Below, piece after piece: positions 1-8,731 of a stretch of 49,717 nt of DNA. Position 1 is the first letter of the stretch. Every line of letters starts with the position of its first letter. This DNA is from Candidatus Saccharimonadota bacterium. GTDB taxonomy: Bacteria > Patescibacteriota > Saccharimonadia > Saccharimonadales > 2-12-FULL-41-12. The stretch lies in contig JACRNE010000021.1 in the NCBI GenBank assembly GCA_016219345.1, positions 1 through 49,717 of the forward strand. The letters are read 5' to 3'. Below the pieces are notes generated by a model, which searched no databases, was not told where the DNA came from, and was given only the letters and a program-made list of their open reading frames with translations. Position numbers and translations under genes: made by a program.

Positions 1-208
1 CTCTGCATCAGATCGAAGCCTAGACATGACTGCCTTTTCAAGCTGTCTAACTCTCTCTCTGGTGATGCCTAGTAATTCCCCGATTTGCTCTAGTGTTTCT
101 TTTCGATCAAATAAACCATAACGACGTGAAACGATTTCTCTTTCTCGTTCCCTTTCGATGGTCCCGAGAGCCTTCTGTACTTTATCTTCTATGTCCTTAT
201 GGGTCATT
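1..208 (-). CDS. Sigma-70 region 4-like HTH protein (N-terminal part; truncated by window edge)
   Basis: Minus-strand reading from ATG at 208: MTHKDIEDKVQKALGTIERERER EIVSRRYGLFDRKETLEQIGELLGITRERVRQLEKAVMSRLRSDAE, typical sigma-70 region 4 with TLEQIGxxLGxTRERVRQxE. Confidence 0.75.
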
Positions 209-435
209 TATCACTTCCCTTCTACTTCACCAAACTACGGTTATTCCGTTATGAATTTATATGTATTATACAACCTTAGGTTTTAACAGTCAAGTGTTCA
301 GTATCAAAATATCACTTTGATATCAGAACACCGTATCTCCTTTTACGGGGTATATTGTAACACGAAATATAATTGAGCACCAGATTATGCACTAAAATAT
401 TGATTAATGGCAATAAAATGTTCTAAAAGACGTAA

Positions 436-2647
436 CTATCTTTTTGCTTTGCGTTTTGCTTTGCGTTTGGCCGGGGCTTTGTCTAGCAGCTCTTTTGCCG
501 CCTTTTCGCTTAATGATTTGGGGTCAGTATCTTTCGGGATACGAGCATTTCTCTTCCCGTCAGTAACGTAAGGGCCATAAGGTCCTTTGATTACGGATAT
601 ACCAGAAGCAAACTGATTGATATATTTATCTTTATCACCTTGTAACTTCTTTTCGTAAAATTCCCTAGCCTCGGACTCAGTTATGGTGAGTGGATCTAAG
701 GGTTTTATAGAGACGTAGGTTTTTTCAACCTGTATATATGGACCAAATCGTCCGAAATTAGCTAATATAGACTTACCATCTGATGTTTTGCCAACCTCGC
801 GGGGTAGCTTAAACATCTCTAAGGCCTGTTCTAGCGTAACGTCTTTGAGGCTAACTCCTTCTGGCATTGAGGCGAAGATTGGTTTTTCCTCACTTTCAAC
901 CTCGCCTTTCTGCAGCATCGGGCCAAATCTTCCATAGCGTGCATAAATTGGCTTTTTGCTAGCCGGGTCTTCGCCTAAGAGCCTGGCCTTGGAAGTTTCT
1001 TGTCGACTTATGTCTTCAGATTTTTCTACTAATGGCTGGAATGACTTATAAAATTTACCTATTAAATCTTGCCACTTTATATCGCCGTCGGCGACTTTAT
1101 CGAAACCTTCTTCAGCCTTCGCCGTGAAGTCGTAATCAACAATTTCGGAGAAATGTTTTACTAAGAAATCCGTGGTTATCTCTGCCACGTGGGTAGGTAA
1201 TAGTTTGCCTCTCTCTGTGCCTGTTATCTCGCTTGTTTCTTCATGAGATACGTTATCATCACGCAAGATTATATTCTTTAATTTTCGCTCTGTTCCCTCG
1301 GCGTCACTTTTCTCAACGTAACCTCACTAAGGATGCTTCTGAATATCTAGCTGGCGGTCTTTCAAAACTCTGGAGTGCTCTTATGTGGTCCAGCGCTAGT
1401 TTGTCGCCGACTTTTACGTCAGGCAAGATTTTGTCGTCCTTACCGCCCCCGTAAACTTTCAAGAATCCATCAAAGCTGAGTATCTCGCCTTTTGCCACGA
1501 ATTTTTTAGTAGATTTGCTAATACCGATGGTCACTTCGCTTCTATCAAATTTTGCACTCGCCATTTGGCTGGCTAGAGCTCTTCGCCAAATGAGCTTGTA
1601 TAGTTTTATCTGTTGGTCATCTGCTCCAGCCTCTAGCTTAGTAAAGCTGGTTGGCCTGATCGCTTCGTGGGCTTCTTGGGCAGAAGAATTTTTTGTTTTA
1701 TATACACGGAGTTCGTGATAATCACCACCGTAAGATTTCTGTATATATGCAGCTGCGGCACTTAGTGATTCCTGACTAAGACTTGTACTGTCAGTACGCA
1801 TGTAAGTGATGTGGCCACTTTCATATAGTTTCTGGGCACTGATCATAGTTTGCTTAACGCTAAAACCAAGTTTTGATGAAGCTTCCTGTTGGAGGCTGCT
1901 GGTGGTGAATGGTGGACTTGGGTTTCTGATTCCCGGCTTTTGCTCGATACCCTCTACTAGGTAGTCAGAGCTTTTTATTTCATCAAAAAACTTTTTAACC
2001 TCGTCTTCGGTTTTTAAGCCTTTAGGCAGCTCGGCCTTCATTTCCTGACCGTCTACGTTAAAGGTGGCAGTGACCTTAAATTCTGATTTGCTTTCAAAAT
2101 TTTCTATCTCACGTTCTCTCTCAACGATTAACCTGACCGCTACAGATTGCACACGCCCAGCGCTTAGGCCTCTTTGGACTTTCTTCCATAGAACAGGGCT
2201 GAGCTCGTAGCCTACCAATCGGTCCAGGACTCGCCTTGCCTGCTGTGCGTCAACTAAATTCTTGTCAACTGTCCTTGGATTTTTTACAGCTTTTTCAATG
2301 GCTGATTTAGTGATTTCATGAAAGACAATTCGCTTGGCATCTTTCGGATCTAAACCTAGAGCAAAACAGAGGTGCCAAGCTATGGCCTCCCCTTCTCGGT
2401 CTTCATCGCTCGCTAGCCAAATAGTGCTGCTGTTTTTTACAGCCTTTTTTAAATCGGCGACTACCTTTTTCTTATCAGCTGGAATTTCATAGTCGGGTTC
2501 AAAATTATTTTCTTTATCTATAGAAAGACCCTTTTTCGGCAAATCACGGATATGCCCAAAACTGCTCATTACGCTGAACTCATTACCCAAATACTTCTCA
2601 ATAGTCTTTGCTTTAGCCGGGCTCTCAACTATAACCAAATTCTTCAT
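436..2647 (-). pseudogene. topA: DNA topoisomerase I, interrupted: two ORFs (1313-2647 and 436-1266) in different frames
   Basis: First ORF has MKNLVIVESPAKAKTIEKYLG and SGHITYMRTDS and ends RYSEASLVRLR*; second frame resumes GYVEKSDAEGTERK...KLLPTHVAEITTDFLVKHFSEIVDYDFTAKAEE with C-terminal repeats. The conserved GIGRPSTYA block expected between them is absent. Confidence 0.85.
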
Positions 2648-2742
2648 TTCGATAACGCTTAGTATAACCTTTCTCTAGTAAATTGAAAGACTACTACACA
2701 GAGTTGTATAAATGCAAGAATAAAGTAGTATCCTATTAATTA

Positions 2743-3102
2743 ATGAGTAAATTAGACAAAATAGTTATTGAAGGTCTGGAAATATCCTGCATTATAGGTG
2801 TATTGCCAGATGAGCGCGAAGAAAAGCAAACTATAATAATTGATGTCGAATTAAGCGTTGATCTATCGCAGGCTTCCAAGACAGATGATATAAATGACAC
2901 CTTAGATTACTTTAAAATCTATAAAGATATTTTGGACTTGGTTGAAAACTCAAACTTTTATCTAATAGAGAGGCTGGCCCAGGAAATTGCTGAATTATGT
3001 CTGAAAAACGATCAAGTTAAAAAAGTGAAAGTAAGTGTCAAAAAGCCTAAGGCTCTAGGCCAGGCTAAGTCAGTTGGCGTACAGATAAAACGAACTACCT
3101 GA
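2743..3102 (+). CDS. folB: Dihydroneopterin aldolase family protein
   Basis: KIVIEGLEISCIIGVLPDEREEKQTIIIDVEL...VKKVKVSVKKPKAL fits the FolB family. Confidence 0.85.
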   Translation: MSKLDKIVIEGLEISCIIGVLPDEREEKQTIIIDVELSVDLSQASKTDDINDTLDYFKIYKDILDLVENSNFYLIERLAQEIAELCLKNDQVKKVKVSVKKPKALGQAKSVGVQIKRTT

Positions 3103-3961
3103 GTTTCCAGTTGTTATTGCCCAGGGGCGTCACGACTCCTTTAATTTCCAGGATAGTTAGGGTCTGCTGGAAGGTTTCAACCGCTAGACTACTTTGCTCT
3201 AGCAATTCGTGACCATTAGCTACACCGCCCGCTAAAAGTTTGATCAAAGTGGTTTCGTTTTCATTGTCACCAAAAACTTTTTCTTCGTTTTTATCTTTCT
3301 GCTTAATATCTAGGGCATTAAAAATATCTTGCTCAGAAGTAACGGCAATAGCTCCGCTCTTTATTAAGTTATTTGTGCCGGCGCTTGTCGGGCTATTTAT
3401 GTTGCCTGGAACAGCTAAAACTGGCTTGCCTATTTCTAGGGCAAATCTCGCCGTATATAAACTCCCACTTCTCTCAGCTGCTTCTGTAACTAGCAAAGCA
3501 TCTGACAATCCTGCGATTATGCGGTTACGCTGAATAAAAGATTCTCTTCTGGGCATAAAATCATCTGGGTACTCGCTTATTAAAGTGCCATTATTTTGTA
3601 AGATTCTCTTTGCTAAAGCTCTATGTGATGCCGGGTAAATATTACCCAAGCCGCTTGGTAGTACGGCTATTGTCTTTCCTGAGGCTGCTAATGAGGCGTT
3701 ATGGGCAATACTATCTATGCCCAGCGCTAGGCCGCTCACTATGCAAATACCCGCCCGGGCCGCAGAAGAGGTTAGGTCTTCGGTCACGCCTCTGCCATAG
3801 CTGCTTGCTTTTCTCGAACCTACTACAGCTAAGACAGGATTTTTTAACTGTCTGCTTAAACTAACCCCGAGGGTGCTTAATTGATCTGGGGGTTTAGCCA
3901 GATGTGTTAACTTGACCGGATAATTCTGGGTTCCTTTTGTGAGTTTTTGTATTTCGAACAT
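3095..3961 (-). CDS. dprA: DNA-processing protein DprA
   Basis: VVGSRKASSYGR, SGLALGIDSIAHNASLAASGKTIAVLPSGLGNIYPASHRALA, ISEYPD, QRNRIIAGLSDALLVTEAAERSGSLYTARFALEIGKPVLAVPGNI. Confidence 0.92.
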   Translation of the reverse strand: MFEIQKLTKGTQNYPVKLTHLAKPPDQLSTLGVSLSRQLKNPVLAVVGSRKASSYGRGVTEDLTSSAARAGICIVSGLALGIDSIAHNASLAASGKTIAVLPSGLGNIYPASHRALAKRILQNNGTLISEYPDDFMPRRESFIQRNRIIAGLSDALLVTEAAERSGSLYTARFALEIGKPVLAVPGNINSPTSAGTNNLIKSGAIAVTSEQDIFNALDIKQKDKNEEKVFGDNENETTLIKLLAGGVANGHELLEQSSLAVETFQQTLTILEIKGVVTPLGNNNWKLR

Positions 3962-3994
3962 TATTTGATTTTTTTACAATTTAATATCAAAGTA

Positions 3995-4023
3995 TTGACA
4001 TAACGAAACATTTTTGCTAATAT
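3995..4023 (+). promoter_or_regulatory. Consensus sigma-70 promoter TTGACA-N17-TAATAT
   Basis: TTGACA at 3995-4000, 17-nt spacer, TAATAT at 4018-4023; predicted +1 near 4030. Confidence 0.8.
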
Positions 4024-4029
4024 AGCAAC

Positions 4030-4414
4030 TTGTAAGTCCCGCTATTTGTGGGATTTAAGCACCTTTTACCCCTATCCACTCCGCTTTTAGGGCGGTTTGG
4101 AAGTTAGATTGTTCTTAGAGTGCGATTACAAGGTTGTTACCCTCCACCTAGTATATCTTATTTTGTTTCACTAGAGACAAACACTCTAGAACAAACTAAC
4201 CCCTTTAACCCAGTGCGTATTCGTACGTACTGGACAACCCCATTTCAAGCGAGCCTAAATGGTTATCAACTTTTGTTGAAAGACACAGACCTTTTACGAG
4301 TTAGTTTGGATCTGATGTTTCGCGGGGTGGGTTGAAGGGTGGATCTTGGGCTTGACGTGTTCAAGCCTTGAAATGAACCTCTAGCGGTGCCCACCCCCTC
4401 TAGAGGTTCTTTTT
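4030..4414 (+). ncRNA. Candidate structured non-coding RNA or long regulatory leader, family not recognised
   Basis: Strong promoter, many stems read by eye (10-bp stem with TTCG loop CCAGTGCGTA-TTCG-TACGTACTGG; AAACTAAC/GTTAGTTT; CCACTCCGC 4076-4084 with GCGGGGTGG 4322-4330; GGCTTGA/TCAAGCC), terminal hairpin plus U-run. No convincing ORF. Confidence 0.65.
4375..4414 (+). terminator. Rho-independent terminator of the candidate ncRNA
   Basis: GAACCTCTAG (4375-4384) pairs with CTAGAGGTTC (4400-4409), followed by TTTTT. Confidence 0.8.
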
Positions 4415-4429
4415 AGCTAAAACAATACT

Positions 4430-4756
4430 ATGCATTATTTTCATCTAACACCAGAGCAAGAAGACCGCACGGGTTACGAAAACCCTATATCGATTGATAG
4501 GTATGGTGAATTATGTCTTGAGTTTGATTTTGACGATCACGAATACCAGAGCCTAATAGACGATTACGGGGTAGATGATGAAGTAAAGGAGTCTTTACCT
4601 CAAAGGTTCGGCAAGGCTGTAGATGCTCGAGAAGCTTTATTAGGTAAGATTGGTCTTGAGAATTCAGACCTTGTTGCTTCGTATTTCGCCGAGGAAATAG
4701 CACAGAAGTTTGAAGTTTTTTTGAACGAGCCTGATGGTATCAGAGCCCAAGGCTAG
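4430..4756 (+). CDS. Hypothetical acidic small protein (108 aa)
   Basis: ORF beginning 16 nt after the terminator of the candidate ncRNA; no recognised family. Confidence 0.55.
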   Translation: MHYFHLTPEQEDRTGYENPISIDRYGELCLEFDFDDHEYQSLIDDYGVDDEVKESLPQRFGKAVDAREALLGKIGLENSDLVASYFAEEIAQKFEVFLNEPDGIRAQG

Positions 4757-5415
4757 TAAATAAATTTGCGGGTTTCTGGATCTATATTTCCGTTTGAAAA
4801 AATGTATTCGTTGATTATATTTACGGCTTCTTTAGCTAAGTTACTGAGGTGCTTTTGCTCTTCTGTTGTAAATTTTTTGAGTACAAAATCACTGCTATCT
4901 ATTTGTCCGGGCTGTTTTGGGCCAATGCCTATTCTGAGGCGTGCGAACTCATCGCCGATCTGATTTATAACGGATTTGATTCCGTTATGGCCTGCGTCTT
5001 TGCCCTTGCCGCGTATCCTAATAAAGCCAAAGTTTACATCTAGCTCATCATGAATCACTAAAGTTTTGGAGTTATCAATCTTGTAAAAATTCTGGGCTAG
5101 CTGAACTGCTTCGCCACTGAGGTTCATAAAGGTCGAAGGTTTTAGCAGTATGATTTTCTTACCATTTATAGACCTCATATTTATCTGACCTTTTAGATCT
5201 TTTTTATTCATCCAGCCTGGGAATTCCTCTTTCTCGGCAAAACCATCTAGCACCTCAAAGCCTATGTTGTGTCTGGTCCCATTATATTCTTTGCCCGGGT
5301 TGCCTAATCCGATAATCAGAATTTTTTCTTCTATACCTGTAGAGTCGCTATTAAAGTCTAGTACATAGGCAGGAGTTGACGATTCTAGTGATGGCTTTTT
5401 CTGAAATAACGACAT
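4753..5415 (-). CDS. pth: Peptidyl-tRNA hydrolase
   Basis: LIIGLGNPGKEYNGTRHNIGFEVLD, LLKPSTFMNLSGEAV, VIHDELDVNFGFIRIRGKGKDAGHNGIKSV. Confidence 0.93.
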   Translation of the reverse strand: MSLFQKKPSLESSTPAYVLDFNSDSTGIEEKILIIGLGNPGKEYNGTRHNIGFEVLDGFAEKEEFPGWMNKKDLKGQINMRSINGKKIILLKPSTFMNLSGEAVQLAQNFYKIDNSKTLVIHDELDVNFGFIRIRGKGKDAGHNGIKSVINQIGDEFARLRIGIGPKQPGQIDSSDFVLKKFTTEEQKHLSNLAKEAVNIINEYIFSNGNIDPETRKFIY

Positions 5416-5418
5416 GAC

Positions 5419-6765
5419 CTACACACCACGCCTTTCATTGCTATCTTTTCTGTCTCTGTCGAAGAACCAGAATTTTATGGGGGTACCAGAGAAGCCAAAT
5501 TCATTTCTGAGTTCGCGCTCCATAAATCTTTTGTAGCTCCAATGTAGAAACTTCGTGTCGCGACCATAAACCCTAAAAGTCGGGTTTTCATTATCTTCCT
5601 GGATCATGTATAGCAGGTTAGGATTTTTATTTTTCAGTCCTGCTGGTGGATGTTTTCTTGATACTGCTTGTAGCCATTTATTTAGCACGCTGGTTTTAAC
5701 AATATTTTTGCGGTTTTTCGTAATATCTAAAACCAAATCAAATATTTTTGTGACATTCTGACCAGATACACTACTAGTAAAAATCAGCGGCGCCCAAGGC
5801 ACGAAAACAAAGTCATGAGCTATCTGCGGAGCCAAAATGTCTCTGGTGTAGGCATCTTTATCTTTTGCGGAATCCCACTTGGAAACTACCAGGATTAGGC
5901 CCTTTCCGGCCTCTTTGATCATGCCTGCGATTTTCTGATCTAGCTGAACGCCAAGTTCGTTAACATCGATTAAAAGCAAGCAGACATCGGACTGCTCAAT
6001 GGCGGACAAGCTTCTTATGACGCTAAATTTTTCTACGCCTTGTTCTATCTTGCCGCTTCGCCTGATGCCTGCAGTGTCTAGGATCTCTATCTCTTGATTC
6101 ATGTATTTTATTGATACTCTATTGATGTCACGAGTAGTACCTGCCCTATCGGCGACTATGGCTTGTTGCTTCTTGCCTAGAGCATTAAATAATGCGGATT
6201 TCCCCACATTTGGTCGTCCAAGTAGGCTTACAACGATTTTATTATCATCTTCTTTTATGGTTGCTGGGGGGAGTAGCTTAGACAGCCCGCCCAGAAGTTC
6301 GTATACTCCGCCGTTGTGGGCTGCGCTTGTGGCGAAAATTGTTTTTATGCCGAGTTTTTTCCAATATTCTGTTGATGAGTCTTTTGCTTTATCGATCTTG
6401 TTTACAACTAAAATAACTTCTTTTTTTGATTTTAAGGCCATCTTAGCGACACGCCTATCCTCCTCTGTTATTTGTAGATGAGCTTCGACTACAACGGCAA
6501 TAACGTCAGCTGAGTCCGTAGCCTGCGCTATTTGTTCTTGTATAGTAAATTCAAATTCATCTTCGGCGGCTTTTAAACCAGCCGTATCCACAATCCAAAA
6601 GTCTTTTTCGCCAAAACTAGCTTTGGCCATGATACTGTCACGGGTTGTACCTGGTTCGTCGGCAACTATTGCCTCACGTCTGCTCAGAATAGAATTGAAT
6701 AGACTAGACTTGCCTACATTGGCACGTCCAACAATAGCAATTATAGGGACTTTTGTTTTGCTCAT
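5419..6765 (-). CDS. der: GTPase Der (EngA), tandem G domains
   Basis: IVGRANVGKSSLFN ... LLGRPNVGKSALFNAL, DTAGIRR, KH-like C-terminus. Confidence 0.95.
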   Translation of the reverse strand: MSKTKVPIIAIVGRANVGKSSLFNSILSRREAIVADEPGTTRDSIMAKASFGEKDFWIVDTAGLKAAEDEFEFTIQEQIAQATDSADVIAVVVEAHLQITEEDRRVAKMALKSKKEVILVVNKIDKAKDSSTEYWKKLGIKTIFATSAAHNGGVYELLGGLSKLLPPATIKEDDNKIVVSLLGRPNVGKSALFNALGKKQQAIVADRAGTTRDINRVSIKYMNQEIEILDTAGIRRSGKIEQGVEKFSVIRSLSAIEQSDVCLLLIDVNELGVQLDQKIAGMIKEAGKGLILVVSKWDSAKDKDAYTRDILAPQIAHDFVFVPWAPLIFTSSVSGQNVTKIFDLVLDITKNRKNIVKTSVLNKWLQAVSRKHPPAGLKNKNPNLLYMIQEDNENPTFRVYGRDTKFLHWSYKRFMERELRNEFGFSGTPIKFWFFDRDRKDSNERRGV

Positions 6766-6807
6766 TAACTATATTTTAACAGAGGTAGCAAATATTGACA
6801 ATAAAAT

Positions 6808-7455
6808 CTATATATTTTTAAACATACCTTCTTTTAAGTTGTTCAGTTCATAAGCTCCAAAGTTTTTACGATGAAGCTTGATTACTCTATGGCCTAGTCT
6901 CTCAAATGTTCGTCTGATTTGGCGGTTACGACCTTCATACATCTTTACTTCATATTTGCTGGGACCGATTTTGCTAATTTCTAACTTGCTTAAACCATCT
7001 TCTAGCCTGATGCCTGCGCCCACTTTAGAGTAATTTTTATCCGAAAGTTCTTTATCGAGCGTGACTTCATATATTTTTTGTTTTTGAAAACTAGGATGAG
7101 TTAGCTTCTGGGCTAAGTCACCGTCATTAGTTAAAAGTAAAAGCCCTGATGAATCCTTGTCTAGTCTACCGACGGGCTTTAGGTTGTACAGATTTGCTGG
7201 TAATAAATCATAAACTGTCTTACTCCCTTGCCCGTCTCTACTGCAGACATAGCCGACGGGCTTGTTGAGCATAATAGTAGTTTTGTTTTTTATAGATATT
7301 GATTGACCGTCAATCTTTACTTCATCCAAGTCCTCAACAATGTCGCCAATAGAGGCCGCTTTGTTATTTAAGGTGACTCTGCCATCAGAAATTGCTTTAT
7401 CGGCAGCACGTCTGGAGATCCCAGTTGATAGGGCTATAAATTTATTTAATCTCAC
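6808..7455 (-). CDS. RsuA/RluB-family pseudouridine synthase with S4 domain
   Basis: MRLNKFIALSTGISRRAADKAISDGRVTLN (S4), VGRLDKDSSGLLLLTNDGDLA, YEGRNRQIRRTFERLGHRV. Confidence 0.92.
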   Translation of the reverse strand: MRLNKFIALSTGISRRAADKAISDGRVTLNNKAASIGDIVEDLDEVKIDGQSISIKNKTTIMLNKPVGYVCSRDGQGSKTVYDLLPANLYNLKPVGRLDKDSSGLLLLTNDGDLAQKLTHPSFQKQKIYEVTLDKELSDKNYSKVGAGIRLEDGLSKLEISKIGPSKYEVKMYEGRNRQIRRTFERLGHRVIKLHRKNFGAYELNNLKEGMFKNI

Positions 7456-7463
7456 TTAGATGA

Positions 7464-8678
7464 TTATAAAGCAATCTTGCTGGCGTCATCTTCTGGGGGC
7501 TTTTCGGCTACCGGGATGCTCTTTGATTCGAGCTGTGAATCCTCTTTTACCGCTGGGGCAGGAGGGGTTATGACGGTGTTAGGAACTGGGCTTGCTGAAG
7601 CTTCCATGGCTTTTTCCTTTGCTGCTAGCTCCTGTATGTCCGAGGCCCCTTTTAAGAATTCCTCTGTTGGCTGTATGACTTTCTTCTTTGGAGTTGAATC
7701 ATCGTCATTTGAGGAAGTTGAATCGGTTGGCTCTTCCTCTTCTTTTTCTGGTTCTACGGAAACATTTATTTTTGTAGCACTAGAACTATCTGGTTGGGGT
7801 ACTGGATCTGATGTGCCCGCTTCTGGCGTTGATGTTTTTTCTTCATCCGCAAGTGCCTCAGCTAGGTTAGGGCCCACAAAATCCCCAGTAGAGGGGGTCT
7901 CGATTGCTGCAGCTGGAGCCTCTTCGGACTTAGCGGTGTCGCTAGGCGCGGGAGTTTCTACTTTAGGTGTGTCGTCAGGTAATACAACTTCTATGGGCGT
8001 GGCCGCTGGTTTGTGATCCTCGGCGGGCTTTTCCTCATCTGTTTTTACTGTAGTTGAATCACTTGCAGGAGGCGAAACAACGGAAGTAGCATCGTTGTTA
8101 GCTGGTGCTGGTGCTGGTGCTGGTGCTGGTGCTGGTGCTGGTGCTGGTGCTGGTGCTGGTGCTGGTGCTGGTGCTGGTGCTGGTGCTGGTGCTGGTGCTG
8201 GCGTGCTTGCAACCACTGGATCAGCTGGCTTTTCCGCTGGTGTTGCAGTGCTTTCAGGCGTAGGGCTAACTGGAGTTGTAGGTGTTTCGGCATCCGCTTC
8301 GCCGGCTCCAGATGGATTTAATATGTCTCGTACGGATTTGGCAACATCCTCAAGTGTTACCTGACTCTTCACTAAATACAGATCAGCACCAAGCTTATCG
8401 GCCCTGGCTTTGTCTTCAGCCTGAGATAAGGCAGTCATCATTATTACTTTTGTATCTTTAGTTTCAGGTGCATTACGAAGGATATCAAGCATGTCAAAAC
8501 CACTGATACGGGGCATCATCACATCAGAAATAATCAAATCGGGTTTTTCCTTTACAGCTATTGCCAAGGCTTCTTCACCGTCACCGGCCGAAACAATAGT
8601 ATGTCCTTCGGCGCTCAAGCGAGCACCATATATTTCGCGCAGATTATTGTCATCTTCGACTAAGAGTATTTTTGCCAT
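7464..8678 (-). CDS. Response-regulator receiver domain protein with long Pro/Ala-rich tail
   Basis: N-terminal REC (ILLVEDDNNLREIYGARL...PDLIISDVMMPRISGFDML...LVKSQVTLEDV) followed by roughly 280 aa low-complexity tail including an (AP)n tract; no recognised output domain. Confidence 0.85.
   Translation of the reverse strand: MAKILLVEDDNNLREIYGARLSAEGHTIVSAGDGEEALAIAVKEKPDLIISDVMMPRISGFDMLDILRNAPETKDTKVIMMTALSQAEDKARADKLGADLYLVKSQVTLEDVAKSVRDILNPSGAGEADAETPTTPVSPTPESTATPAEKPADPVVASTPAPAPAPAPAPAPAPAPAPAPAPAPAPAPAPAPANNDATSVVSPPASDSTTVKTDEEKPAEDHKPAATPIEVVLPDDTPKVETPAPSDTAKSEEAPAAAIETPSTGDFVGPNLAEALADEEKTSTPEAGTSDPVPQPDSSSATKINVSVEPEKEEEEPTDSTSSNDDDSTPKKKVIQPTEEFLKGASDIQELAAKEKAMEASASPVPNTVITPPAPAVKEDSQLESKSIPVAEKPPEDDASKIAL
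8101..8202. repeat. Hexanucleotide tandem repeat (GCTGGT)16 + GCTGGC
   Basis: Perfect 6-nt repeats encode (Ala-Pro)n on the minus strand. Confidence 0.97.
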
Positions 8679-8731
8679 TTATAAGCTCCGTTTTCGGGTT
8701 GACATGATTATATGAATAAAGTTTATCATGT

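Noticed and set aside
4120-4335. 71-aa plus-strand ORF
   Set aside because: Lies inside the structured RNA candidate; no family likeness and no clear RBS.
8045-8293. ORF encoding poly-(His-Gln) on the minus strand
   Set aside because: Alternative-frame translation of the GCTGGT repeat inside the receiver-protein gene.
8095-8364. ORF encoding poly-(Gly-Ala) on the plus strand
   Set aside because: Antisense translation of the same hexamer repeat.
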